Assembly (NCBI GenBank): GCA_003526465.1
Contig: DPWD01000346.1
Span: 1-8,891, forward strand
Reading direction: 5' to 3'
Length of the DNA: 8,891 nt
From: Hyphomonadaceae bacterium
GTDB lineage: Bacteria > Pseudomonadota > Alphaproteobacteria > Caulobacterales > Aquidulcibacteraceae
The position numbers were made by a program, and so were the translations under genes. Under the pieces are notes generated by a model, which was not told the DNA's origin, searched no databases, and was given only the letters and a program-made list of their open reading frames with translations. Positions 1 through 7,011 of this stretch are shown here, piece after piece; position 1 is the first letter of the stretch; each line of letters opens with the position of its first letter.

Positions 1-232
1 TGCCGAGCATGACGATGGCGTCGCAATCGGCCGCCCGCAGCGCCTCCATGCGCGCGCCCATGGCGCCCAGGGAATGGGCGGCGCCGGGGTGAACATCCAG
101 GCGGTCGTCAGCGAGGCCGGTAATGCGGGCGACGAAATAGTGCCCCCCCTGCTCCGCACAATGCTCCGCTAGCACGACAGGGAGTTCGCCCCCGCCGGCG
201 ATGATGCCAAGCCTGCGCCACGACGCCGTCAT
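1..232 (-). CDS. lpxI: LpxI, UDP-2,3-diacylglucosamine pyrophosphatase (partial, C-terminus beyond window)
   Basis: Only the first 77 codons are present; the frame runs open to the window edge. LpxI hydrolyses UDP-2,3-diacylglucosamine to lipid X and UMP, the fourth step of lipid A synthesis, and replaces LpxH in Alphaproteobacteria. The visible N-terminus reads [18 protein letters not shown], with the glycine-rich LGIIAGGGELP signature of the family at residues 8-18. It continues with a conserved-looking segment around residues 55-77 (LGAMGARMEALRAADCD...). Complete LpxI proteins are about 270-280 residues, so roughly 200 are missing here. The start ATG overlaps the lpxA stop in an ATGA, which implies translational coupling; the ribosome binding site is weak. 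The place directly after lpxA matches the known lpxA-lpxI(-lpxB) order of alphaproteobacteria such as Caulobacter. Identification rests on the motif plus this context. Confidence 0.88.
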   Translation of the reverse strand, partial: MTASWRRLGIIAGGGELPVVLAEHCAEQGGHYFVARITGLADDRLDVHPGAAHSLGAMGARMEALRAADCDAIVMLG

Positions 233-1023
233 CAATCCCGCGGCATGCAAAGCGGGCGCGCGGCGTCGGCGCGCACGAAGTCGACGATTTCCATCACGTC
301 GGGATTCTTAGCGTAGATCTCCGCACAATCCTCGATGCGTTCCTGGAAGGTGCCTTCTTCCGCGAACAACAGGCGATAGGCCGCGCGCAGATCGTGAATC
401 TGTTCGCGCGAAAAGCCGCGGCGTTTGAGCCCCACCACGTTCAGGCCGCCAAGGTGGGCGTGGTTGCCGATCGCCGAGCCAAACGGGATGAGATCGGTGG
501 TCATCAGCGCGGATGCGCCGACGAAGGCATGACGGCCTACGCGTCCGTGCTGGTGCACGCCGGACAGCCCCCCGAGGAATGCGTGATCGCCAACTTTGAC
601 GTGGCCGCCGATCGTCGCGGTCTGCGCCATGATGACGTGATTGCCGACGATGCAATCATGGGCGACGTGGCAATTGCCCATGATCAGGCAATTGTCGCCG
701 ATCACGGTGACCGCGCGACCGCGCGCGGTGCCGCGATGCAGCGTCGCGTGCTCGCGGATGACATTGTTCTTGCCAATCTCCAGCCGCGTCGGTTCGCCCT
801 TGTAGGACAGGTCCTGAGGCGTGCCGCCCAAGCCCGCGAACGGGAACACTGTGTTATCGGGGCCGATCGTGGTGTGGCTCTCGATGAATACGTGTGCGAT
901 CAGCCGCGTGCGGTCGCCGAGCTTAACATCCGGCCCTATCACGCAGCCGGGGCCTATCTCGACATCGGCGCCGAATTCGGCGCTCTTGTCGACGACCGCG
1001 GTGGGGTGAATTTTCGCGCTCAT
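232..1023 (-). CDS. lpxA: LpxA, UDP-N-acetylglucosamine 3-O-acyltransferase
   Basis: This cytoplasmic enzyme transfers a 3-hydroxyacyl chain from acyl-ACP to the 3-OH of UDP-GlcNAc, the first step of lipid A synthesis. The protein is 263 residues, almost the same as the 262 of E. coli LpxA. Left-handed beta-helix hexapeptide repeats fill about residues 5-190, followed by a helical C-terminal domain. HVAHDC at 119-124 contains the catalytic histidine His122 (E. coli His125). [16 protein letters not shown] (64-79) and [10 protein letters not shown] (198-207) are family signatures. The residue matching E. coli Gly173, which measures acyl length, is Ala170 here. I chose the ATG at 1023 rather than the upstream in-frame ATG at 1068. 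It gives the normal family N-terminus ([11 protein letters not shown]) and a 4-base ATGA overlap with fabZ, whereas the longer version would add residues translated out of frame from fabZ. Confidence 0.97.
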   Translation of the reverse strand: MSAKIHPTAVVDKSAEFGADVEIGPGCVIGPDVKLGDRTRLIAHVFIESHTTIGPDNTVFPFAGLGGTPQDLSYKGEPTRLEIGKNNVIREHATLHRGTARGRAVTVIGDNCLIMGNCHVAHDCIVGNHVIMAQTATIGGHVKVGDHAFLGGLSGVHQHGRVGRHAFVGASALMTTDLIPFGSAIGNHAHLGGLNVVGLKRRGFSREQIHDLRAAYRLLFAEEGTFQERIEDCAEIYAKNPDVMEIVDFVRADAARPLCMPRD

Positions 1024-1514
1024 ACCGCGCCCGCCGGCCGGTCGGCCTTCATCGCCGCGAACTCGCAATCGGTGGCGAGTTCTCCGCGCACTTCGACGCG
1101 GCCTCGGAACTTGAAAATATTGCGGCGCTGGAACAGCACCTCCACCGGCATTTCCATCACGTCGCCGGGCATGACCGGGCGCTTGAAGCGTGCATTCTCC
1201 ACTGACATGAACAGAATCAAGTGTTTGCTGATGTCGGCCTCCAACGTCTTCGACATCAGAAGCGCCCCGGTCTGCGCCAGGGCTTCGATCTGCAGGACGC
1301 CGGGCATCACTGGCGCACCGGGGAAGTGGCCAGGAAAGAACGGTTCGTTAATGGTGACGTTCTTGATGCCGCGGATGGACTTGTTCGCCACGAAATCGAC
1401 CGCCCGATCAACCAGCAGGAACGGGTAGCGGTGCGGCAGACGGCGCAGGATTTCGCCGATCTCGATTACGCCCTCGGCGCTTTGCTGCTTGTCGGTAAGA
1501 TCAGTCGCCTGCAT
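1020..1514 (-). CDS. fabZ: FabZ, (3R)-hydroxyacyl-ACP dehydratase
   Basis: FabZ dehydrates 3-hydroxyacyl-ACP to trans-2-enoyl-ACP in fatty acid elongation. It competes with LpxA and LpxD for 3-hydroxyacyl-ACP, which explains its place between their genes. The protein is 164 residues with a single hotdog fold. Catalytic His63 lies in the FFPGHFPG motif (59-66) and Glu77 in [11 protein letters not shown] (68-78); the upstream [12 protein letters not shown] (26-37) is also typical. The ATG at 1514 was chosen because AGGGG (plus-strand 1521-1525) sits 6 bases upstream and because the protein then has normal length. An in-frame ATG at 1661 would add 49 residues of low-complexity Arg-rich sequence read out of frame from lpxD. 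The gene starts inside lpxD (14-base overlap) and its stop overlaps the lpxA start, so translation of lpxD-fabZ-lpxA is probably coupled. Confidence 0.97.
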   Translation of the reverse strand: MQATDLTDKQQSAEGVIEIGEILRRLPHRYPFLLVDRAVDFVANKSIRGIKNVTINEPFFPGHFPGAPVMPGVLQIEALAQTGALLMSKTLEADISKHLILFMSVENARFKRPVMPGDVMEMPVEVLFQRRNIFKFRGRVEVRGELATDCEFAAMKADRPAGAV

Positions 1515-2502
1515 TGCCAACCCCTGACGCCTTGCGGCTAAGCCAGGCCGCTTCCCGGAGCCACTTGCGCAGCGGTTTGGCTGGGTACCCGCTCCAAATC
1601 TCGCCCGCGGGAACGTCTTGGAACACAGCAGCGCCCCCCGCAAGCGTCGCGCCCGCGCCAATCGCCCTATGGTCGCCGATGCCGACGCGCCCGCCCATGG
1701 TCACGCCGTCGCCCACGACCGTCGACCCAGAGATGCCAGCGAAAGCGGCGATCAGCGAGCCGCGGCCGATGGTGCAATTGTGAGCCACATGGCAGAGATT
1801 ATCGAGCTTGCAGTCTTCGCCGAGGACAGTGTCGTCAAACACGCCGCGATCTATGGTCGAATTCGAGCCGATGGTGACGCGATCCTGGATGATCACCCGC
1901 CCGAAATGGGGGATGTCGACGGGGCCGGAGGCGTCGCCGGCGACGCCAAATCCCTGCTCGCCAATGACCGCGCCTGGAAGGATCGTCACATCGTCGCCGA
2001 TGAGCGCGAAGGCAATAGACGCGCCAGCGCCAATGCGGGTGCGCCGCCCAATGGCGACGCCCGGCCCGATGACAGCGTTTGGACCGATTTCGGACCTCGC
2101 GCCGATCTCGGCGCCTGCGCCGATCACGGCACCCGGCCCCAGCCACACGCCTTCCTCGATTTTGGCGCTCGCGTCGATGCGCTCGGTCCCAAAACCGCGT
2201 GGGCGCGCCAGAGCGGTTACGATCCTCGCAAACACTAATTTGGGCTTGTCCGCCAGAATGAGCGCGCCAGCCCGCGGCGCCAGATGCGCCGCCGTCGGCG
2301 CGATCACGCACGCCGCCGGCGAGGAGGCAAGTTCGGCGGACCCTTTCTTGGCCTCGAAATAGCAAAGATCGCCGGCACCGGCACGTTCAGCAGGGGCAGC
2401 CGAAAACACCAGGCGCTCGGCATCCCCGCCTATGTCCGCCGAAGGCGCAAGCGCCCGGACCGTTAAAGGTCCGAGCGCCTCGTAGAACCGTGGATCGATC
2501 AT
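1501..2502 (-). CDS. lpxD: LpxD, UDP-3-O-acylglucosamine N-acyltransferase
   Basis: LpxD adds the second 3-hydroxyacyl chain, to the 2-amino group of UDP-3-O-acylglucosamine, the third step of lipid A synthesis in the cytoplasm. It is 333 residues, a normal length. The N-terminal uridine-binding domain spans about residues 1-105. A left-handed beta-helix of hexapeptide repeats follows at about 110-300 (for example [20 protein letters not shown], 122-141), then a C-terminal helix rich in Arg and Trp. The conserved GEQGFG is at 181-186. His241 in HVAHN matches catalytic His239 of E. coli, and His278 matches E. coli His276 with the same 37-residue spacing. The ATG at 2502 gives the usual [12 protein letters not shown]-terminus but has no Shine-Dalgarno sequence at normal distance. 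It overlaps the stop of a four-codon ORF (see separate entry). The gene lies 39 bp after skp and overlaps fabZ by 14 bases. Confidence 0.97.
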   Translation of the reverse strand: MIDPRFYEALGPLTVRALAPSADIGGDAERLVFSAAPAERAGAGDLCYFEAKKGSAELASSPAACVIAPTAAHLAPRAGALILADKPKLVFARIVTALARPRGFGTERIDASAKIEEGVWLGPGAVIGAGAEIGARSEIGPNAVIGPGVAIGRRTRIGAGASIAFALIGDDVTILPGAVIGEQGFGVAGDASGPVDIPHFGRVIIQDRVTIGSNSTIDRGVFDDTVLGEDCKLDNLCHVAHNCTIGRGSLIAAFAGISGSTVVGDGVTMGGRVGIGDHRAIGAGATLAGGAAVFQDVPAGEIWSGYPAKPLRKWLREAAWLSRKASGVGNAGD

Positions 2503-2513
2503 GCGCCTGCCAT
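2499..2513 (-). other. Four-codon upstream ORF overlapping the lpxD start
   Basis: In the 39-bp gap before lpxD, the minus strand reads ATG GCA GGC GCA TGA. The TGA overlaps the lpxD ATG as ATGA. A GGAG lies 11 bases before the small ATG but 22 bases before the lpxD ATG, too far to serve lpxD directly. That GGAG sits in the 9-base loop of a possible 5-bp hairpin (GGCGC/GCGCC, plus-strand 2517-2521 and 2531-2535). A role in coupling translation into lpxD is inferred only; chance is quite possible. Confidence 0.25.
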
Positions 2514-2541
2514 GCTGGCGCAGACTCCAAGCGCCTTCAAC

Positions 2542-3186
2542 CTATTGTTGGGGCTGGGCGGCGGCTGCGGGCTGTTGCGGCAAGCATTCCGCCACCGGAT
2601 GGCGCGCAACGTTGGCGACGCGCGTGGCCGGGTTTTGGTCGAGTTGCTGGATCACGGCCGTGGTGATGTCGTTCTCGGGAGCGACGTAGAAAGTGGACGC
2701 TGCGTCCACAATCGCCGTGGCGCCCCGCGTGGTCATCACGCTTTGCGCCACCGGCGTTACCATGGCCTGGAAGTCCCGCAACGCGATCCCCTGCGAGCAC
2801 TCGTAGTCGCCCCGCAAGGTCGCAGCCCGCACTTCGAGCTGGCGGGCGCGCTGAACGAATTGCTGAAATTGCGGCGCCAGAGCGGCATCGTTTCGCACCT
2901 GCTCCTCTGTCCGGTTGCCGCGCAATCGCGTCAAACGTTGCTGCTCCTGCTGCAGCGATTGCTGCTCGGGCCCAAGCGCCTGGGCTTCAGTATTCACCTG
3001 CGTCTGAATCTGCTGCAGCTTGGCGGCCATGTCCCGGCCCGCGACCGACTCGTTCACCACGCGTTGGAAGTTAAAGGCGACAACACTTGGCGCGTCGCCT
3101 CGCCGGCGCTGAGCGGATGCGTCAGTGCTCAGCGAGACAAACGCCGCGACGGCTAGCGCCGCGGACACGAAACTGGAAAACCGCAT
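2542..3186 (-). CDS. skp: Skp/OmpH-family periplasmic chaperone
   Basis: Members of this family form trimeric, tentacle-like chaperones that carry unfolded outer membrane proteins across the periplasm to BamA. The gene encodes 214 residues. A Sec signal peptide covers about 1-25, with likely cleavage after ASA (23-25). A short beta segment follows (VVAFNFQRVV, 35-44), then a long Gln/Arg-rich predicted coiled coil at about 50-140. The family's C-terminal strand/helix follows at about 155-183 (GATAIVDAASTFYVAPENDI, then TTAVIQQLDQ). The tail is Ala/Pro/Gln-rich and ends QPQQ. Cys130 and Cys201 are the only cysteines in the mature part. The ATG at 3186 has AAGGAG 10 bases upstream, overlapping the bamA stop. 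An in-frame TTG at 3192, only 4 bases from AAGGAG, would add two residues; the signal peptide is the same either way. The position next to bamA is the standard one. Confidence 0.93.
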   Translation of the reverse strand: MRFSSFVSAALAVAAFVSLSTDASAQRRRGDAPSVVAFNFQRVVNESVAGRDMAAKLQQIQTQVNTEAQALGPEQQSLQQEQQRLTRLRGNRTEEQVRNDAALAPQFQQFVQRARQLEVRAATLRGDYECSQGIALRDFQAMVTPVAQSVMTTRGATAIVDAASTFYVAPENDITTAVIQQLDQNPATRVANVARHPVAECLPQQPAAAAQPQQ

Positions 3187-3196
3187 TTGCAAGCTA

Positions 3197-3202
3197 CTCC
3201 TT
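3197..3202 (-). promoter_or_regulatory. Ribosome binding site of skp, overlapping the bamA stop codon
   Basis: The minus strand reads TAAGGAG, so the bamA stop TAA shares two bases with a perfect AAGGAG. It lies 10 bases before the skp ATG (3186) and 4 bases before an in-frame TTG (3192). The spacing favours the ATG. The arrangement suggests that ribosomes ending bamA help start skp. Confidence 0.75.
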
Positions 3203-5660
3203 AGAATTGCGTTCGGGTCGAGAACCGGAACTCCTGCTGCCGGTCGAAATCCTCGAACGCGAGCGGCTCAGCGAAATCGAACTGCACCGGCCCGAAAGGC
3301 GAGTCCCAGTAAATCGACACCCCTGCCGCCGCGCGCAAGCTCAGCGAATCGTCAACGACCAAGCTCTGCGCGCCAAGGTCGATTGGCTGACGGCTAGCCG
3401 TATCAACCACGCCCAAGGTTCCGACGTCGAGGAACAGCGCCCCGCCCAGGGAGAACGATTCCGGGAGCGGCAACGGAACATCCAATTGCAGCGTTCCTAT
3501 GGCGTAGGCGTTGCCGCCGATGGCGTCGCCTTCCTGGACAACGTTGCCGGTGGCGTCGTCAACCAGCAGCTGGCGCGGTCCGACCCCGGCCACGTCAAAG
3601 CCGCGGAAGGAAGAGCCGCCTTTGAAAAAACGGTCGTTGATGCGCACATCGTCCCCGCCCCAACCCATAATATACCCGGCGTTCAACCGCGCCGTGGCGC
3701 GGAATCCCGCAGGCAACCCGTAATAGACCCCGCCCTGAAGCTCGGTTCGCAGGTAATTCACCGCCCCGCCGAGCCCCGCCACATCTTGACTCAGCTGTAA
3801 GTCGAAGCCGCGCGTCGCCCGCACGGCCTCGTTGCGACGATCCCAGTTCAGCGAGTAGCCGAGCAGCGAGGTTATGAAGGAACCTTCCTGATCGCAAAGG
3901 AGCGGCCGGTTAGGATTGAGCGCATCGCACTGATCGATTGGCGCGGTGTTTATGTTGTTGTCGTGATCGACAAACACATTGGCGATCTGTGTATCGTCTT
4001 GGATGAGCGAATAGGTTAGCCCCAAGCTAGTGTGCTCGGAGGTCTGGAACCCAGCGCGCAACCCGAGGCCTGTCGATTGGTTCTCGAAGGAAGATTGATC
4101 GAGGAAATCGGTGCGCAGCGAATAGAGATCAAAGCCCGCGGATACTTCCCGTCCCATGAAGCGGGGTTCGGTGAACCGCAAATCGAGCTGCTGGCGCTGT
4201 TGGCTGGAGGACGCCCGCAGGCGCAGGAATTGACCTCGGCCTCGCAAATTGCGCTCGGTGATGGAGACGTCGAACAGGAAGCTCTCGCTCGAAGAATACC
4301 CTGCCGCGAAAGCGAGTTCGCCGGTCGATTCCTCTTCAACGGTAACGGTCACCACCGAACGGTCCGGCTGCGAACCGTCCGATTCTTCAACGGTGACTTC
4401 CTTGAAGAAACCCAGAGCTTGTATGCGCTGACGCGACCGGTCCAGCAGGACCCGATTAAAGGCGTCGCCCTCGCTCACCCGCATGCCTTGGCGAATGACG
4501 CGGTCGAGCGTACGATTGTTGCCGACGATGTCGATGCGCTCGATGAAAACGCGCGGTCCTTCGTTGACCTCGAAGGTGATGTTGACGACCTGGTTGGCGG
4601 CGTCGCGTTCAACCAACGGCGTGATGTCGACATTGGCGTAGCCGACAGTGCCGGCCACATAGGTCATCGCATCTATGGCGTCCTCGATCAGGTCGCCGCG
4701 AAAAACGCCGCCGCGGCGAATTGGGACGGCCGCCAGCAACAGCGCCTCGGGCAGGCGGTTGAGTTCGGTCTGCACTTTCACTTCGCCGAACTCGTAGCGT
4801 ATGCCCTCGTCGACCGTGAAGGTGATGAAGAAATCGCGCTGGTCTGGCGTCAGCTCGGCAACAGCCGAGACGACGCGAAAATCGGCGTAACCGCGGTTGT
4901 TGTAATACTGGCGCAGCTGCTCGCGGTCGTACTCAAGCCGGTCGGGATCGTAATTGTCGTTGCTCTGGAAGAAATTCCACCAACTCGATTCAGTTGTGAC
5001 GATCTGGTCGCGTAGGCGGCGATCCGAGAAAACCCGGTTGCCGATGAAGTTGACGTCGCGGACACCCGTTACCGGACCTTCGTCCACTTCGAAAATCAGA
5101 TCGACGCGGTTCTGATCCAATTCCCGCACCTGCGGCGTCACCTGCGCGGCGAAGCGCCCGGCGCGCCTGTAGACTTCGATGATGCGCTGCACATCGCCTT
5201 GCGCGCGCGCGGCGGTGAACACCGAACGCGGACGGGCTTGCACCTCGTCCTCGAGGTCCTCCTCGTCGAGCGTGCGCATGCCCTCGAAGATGACTCGATT
5301 GATCACCGGGTTTTCGATCACCGAGACCACCAAGTCGCCGTCGCGCTGCGCGATCTGTACGTCCGCGAACAACCCGGTCGCGAACAATGTCTTGATCGAA
5401 AGGTCGACGCGCTCGGCGTCGTAGGCGTCGCCCGGGCGGACTTGCAGATACGAGCTGATCGTCGCCGGCTCGATCCGCTGGTTGCCTTCGACCACGATGC
5501 GGCGAATAGCGACGCCTGCGGGCTGTGGGGCGGCGGGCGGCGCGCGGTTTTGCTGCGCGCTCGCTTCATCGGCGGTCGCCACGAGCGCGCCCGTCCCCAC
5601 GCCAACGCTGGCCACGCACGTGACCGCGCCGAGCACGACATCTCGCAGAACTTGCCTCAT
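3201..5660 (-). CDS. bamA: BamA, outer membrane protein assembly factor (Omp85 family)
   Basis: BamA is the central insertase of the BAM complex in the outer membrane. The gene encodes 819 residues. A signal peptide spans 1-35, with likely cleavage after ASA (33-35). Five POTRA domains follow, at about 50-118, 119-196, 197-286, 287-368 and 369-443, and a 16-stranded barrel runs from about 450 to 819. FRGF at 685-688 is the conserved loop-6 motif. The chain ends in Phe (STRTQF), the usual outer membrane beta-signal. Cys578 and Cys589 lie in a predicted surface loop. I chose the ATG at 5660, preceded by GAGGG with 4-base spacing. In-frame ATGs at 5714 and 5780 would add a non-secretory stretch before the signal peptide, and the latter would overlap rseP. 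It lies 85 bp downstream of rseP and 14 bp ahead of the skp ATG. Confidence 0.97.
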   Translation of the reverse strand: MRQVLRDVVLGAVTCVASVGVGTGALVATADEASAQQNRAPPAAPQPAGVAIRRIVVEGNQRIEPATISSYLQVRPGDAYDAERVDLSIKTLFATGLFADVQIAQRDGDLVVSVIENPVINRVIFEGMRTLDEEDLEDEVQARPRSVFTAARAQGDVQRIIEVYRRAGRFAAQVTPQVRELDQNRVDLIFEVDEGPVTGVRDVNFIGNRVFSDRRLRDQIVTTESSWWNFFQSNDNYDPDRLEYDREQLRQYYNNRGYADFRVVSAVAELTPDQRDFFITFTVDEGIRYEFGEVKVQTELNRLPEALLLAAVPIRRGGVFRGDLIEDAIDAMTYVAGTVGYANVDITPLVERDAANQVVNITFEVNEGPRVFIERIDIVGNNRTLDRVIRQGMRVSEGDAFNRVLLDRSRQRIQALGFFKEVTVEESDGSQPDRSVVTVTVEEESTGELAFAAGYSSSESFLFDVSITERNLRGRGQFLRLRASSSQQRQQLDLRFTEPRFMGREVSAGFDLYSLRTDFLDQSSFENQSTGLGLRAGFQTSEHTSLGLTYSLIQDDTQIANVFVDHDNNINTAPIDQCDALNPNRPLLCDQEGSFITSLLGYSLNWDRRNEAVRATRGFDLQLSQDVAGLGGAVNYLRTELQGGVYYGLPAGFRATARLNAGYIMGWGGDDVRINDRFFKGGSSFRGFDVAGVGPRQLLVDDATGNVVQEGDAIGGNAYAIGTLQLDVPLPLPESFSLGGALFLDVGTLGVVDTASRQPIDLGAQSLVVDDSLSLRAAAGVSIYWDSPFGPVQFDFAEPLAFEDFDRQQEFRFSTRTQF

Positions 5661-5664
5661 CAAG

Positions 5665-5669
5665 CCCTC
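5665..5669 (-). promoter_or_regulatory. Ribosome binding site that sets the bamA start
   Basis: GAGGG on the minus strand, 4 bases upstream of the ATG at 5660. Together with the signal peptide that begins at that ATG, it decides against the longer in-frame starts at 5714 and 5780. Confidence 0.65.
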
Positions 5670-5711
5670 GACGCTACCGGCGCTTCCCCCGCGCCCTGGT
5701 TTGTAAGACCT

Positions 5712-5741
5712 CATCCCGTCCCGAAAGACAAGGACGAGACG
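5712..5741 (-). repeat. Imperfect inverted repeat (hairpin) in the rseP-bamA gap
   Basis: On the minus strand CGTCTCGTCC (5741-5732) can pair over 10 positions with GGACGGGATG (5721-5712), using two G-U wobbles and a 10-base loop. No run of T follows, so it does not look like a rho-independent terminator. It starts a few bases after the rseP stop and ends about 50 bases before the bamA ATG. It could be an mRNA stabiliser or processing site, or chance; no function is shown by the sequence. Confidence 0.4.
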
Positions 5742-5745
5742 CTGT

Positions 5746-6954
5746 TCATTGTGTGCCTGGAAACAATCTCGTAATGTCATTCCAGGTAGCGAACAGGAAT
5801 AAACTCGCCATCACAGCGAATCCGGCCCTGTAGGCCCATTCTTGAGCGGTCGGTGGCAGCGGGCGTCCTCCGCGCAGCGCCTCGATCCCGTAAAAGACCA
5901 GGTGCCCCCCGTCGAGGATGGGGATGGGCAAAATGTTGACGATACCCACAGCCACGGAAAGAAACGCCGCCAGCCGCAGCAGCGACAGCGCCAACACCTG
6001 CAGCTTCTCGCCCAAGCCGGCGTCAGGCGATTGCAACGCCGACGCCGCCACTTGACCCGACACGTTTATAATGCCGAGCGGACCAGCGATCTGATCGCCA
6101 GATTCGCGTCCCACGAAGATCGCGCCGATATAACCGAACGTCTGCGCCACGATCGCCCAGGTGTCGCGCGCGCCTATGCCAATCGCCTCGAAGGGATTGT
6201 AGCGCACCAGATTTCGCTCAGCATCGAGGATTAGCGGTCCGCTTACCCCAAGCAGGCCCTGACCCTCGCGAACGCTACGCCCAGCATTGGCGCTTGCGCG
6301 CTGCGGGGTGGCGCTCATCGCGAGCAAGGCGCCGCCTCTCTCGACTTCAATCGCAAGCGGCGTCAGAGGCGAGGCAGCCACGATGGCCTGCAACTCGGAA
6401 AAGTTCGCGATTCGCTGGCCATTGGCGCTCACGATGACATCGCCCTGTTGCAGGCCGGCCTCGGCGGCGGCGCTCTGCTCCGCGACAAAAGCGAGTCGCG
6501 CGGGGATCGCCTGCAGGTCAGTGCGGTCGCCCCCAACCACGAAAGCCAAGAGGCCCAATGCGAAAATCGAGAATACAAAATTAGCCGCCGGCCCGGCCGC
6601 GGTCGCGGCGGCGCGTTTCCAGATCGGCATGGCGCGGAAGTGCCCGCGCCGACGCGCCTCTTCTTTGGCCAGCGCCTGGTTTTCTTCGGAGGCTGGCAGC
6701 GTGCTTGAACCATCCGTGTCGTCGATCCACGATACAAAACCGCCGAGGGGGATCTTCGAGACCTTCCAGCGCGTGCCGTGCTTGTCAGTCCAGCCGAACC
6801 ACTCGCCGCCTAGGCCGATGGAGAAGCTCTTCACCGCAATGCCGCACCAACGCCCGACGCGGAAATGGCCGAACTCGTGGACAAACACGACCACGCCCAA
6901 CACCAGCATGAACGAGCCGACATAGATTATCGCGTTCTGAAAAAATTCCAGCAT
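5746..6954 (-). CDS. rseP: RseP/MmpA-type intramembrane site-2 zinc metalloprotease
   Basis: The encoded inner membrane protease of 402 residues belongs to the M50 family. Members cleave transmembrane segments of substrates after a first cut, such as anti-sigma factors and signal peptides in E. coli, or PodJ by MmpA in Caulobacter. HEFGH at 26-30 in the first membrane segment is the HExxH zinc site. NILPIPILDGGH (340-351) supplies the third ligand, Asp348. Hydrophobic segments are visible at about 8-30, 118-141, 320-345 and 378-392. One PDZ domain spans about 150-215 (AGLQQGDVIVSANGQ, 166-180), whereas E. coli RseP has two. GPLGI lies at 291-295. A strong purine-rich ribosome binding site precedes the ATG. 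It lies 57 bp after dxr and 85 bp before bamA, the conserved order. The real substrate cannot be read from this window. Confidence 0.96.
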   Translation of the reverse strand: MLEFFQNAIIYVGSFMLVLGVVVFVHEFGHFRVGRWCGIAVKSFSIGLGGEWFGWTDKHGTRWKVSKIPLGGFVSWIDDTDGSSTLPASEENQALAKEEARRRGHFRAMPIWKRAAATAAGPAANFVFSIFALGLLAFVVGGDRTDLQAIPARLAFVAEQSAAAEAGLQQGDVIVSANGQRIANFSELQAIVAASPLTPLAIEVERGGALLAMSATPQRASANAGRSVREGQGLLGVSGPLILDAERNLVRYNPFEAIGIGARDTWAIVAQTFGYIGAIFVGRESGDQIAGPLGIINVSGQVAASALQSPDAGLGEKLQVLALSLLRLAAFLSVAVGIVNILPIPILDGGHLVFYGIEALRGGRPLPPTAQEWAYRAGFAVMASLFLFATWNDITRLFPGTQ

Positions 6955-6960
6955 CCGCCG

Positions 6961-6972
6961 CCTTTCCTCCCC
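6961..6972 (-). promoter_or_regulatory. Strong ribosome binding site of rseP
   Basis: The minus strand reads GGGGAGGAAAGG, then CGGCGG and the ATG at 6954. GGAGGA is 10 bases and AAAGG 6 bases from the start. It is the most purine-rich initiation site in the window, in keeping with a gene that is not coupled by overlap to the one before it. Confidence 0.7.
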
Positions 6973-7011
6973 GCGCCCGGTTCTTATTTGTAATCGAGCG
7001 CTGCCTGGCGT

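Noticed and set aside
394..1428. A 344-codon plus-strand ORF antisense to lpxA and fabZ
   Set aside because: It mirrors two well-supported genes, has no recognisable domain, and its composition is what a GC-rich reverse frame gives.
1515..1661. A 49-residue N-terminal extension of FabZ
   Set aside because: It is read out of frame from lpxD and is not part of the FabZ family; the ATG at 1514 gives normal length.
2090..2150. Short repeated GC-rich DNA units (gcgccgat / ggcgcc) that look like a tandem repeat
   Set aside because: They encode the hexapeptide repeats of the LpxD beta-helix, so protein structure explains them.
3597..3608. SFRGF in place of VRGF in BamA loop 6 as a possible novelty
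   Set aside because: The RGF core is kept, and variation of the preceding residues is common in Omp85 proteins.
4032..5015. A 327-codon plus-strand ORF antisense to bamA
   Set aside because: It is a shadow of the bamA reading frame; its Asp/Val/Ala-rich sequence shows no motif and there is no ribosome binding site of note.
5661..5745. A promoter in the rseP-bamA gap (TTGTCT ... TTACAA)
   Set aside because: The spacing is 19 bases and the second box is poor; no ECF-type GGAAC/CGTT pair is present either, so I do not call a promoter.
5661..5780. A 40-residue N-terminal extension of BamA starting at 5780
   Set aside because: It would overlap rseP and bury the signal peptide; the ATG at 5660 has its own ribosome binding site and begins the signal peptide.
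6955..7011. A terminator or promoter between dxr and rseP
   Set aside because: The 57 bp hold a strong ribosome binding site but no stable hairpin with a T-run and no convincing promoter boxes.
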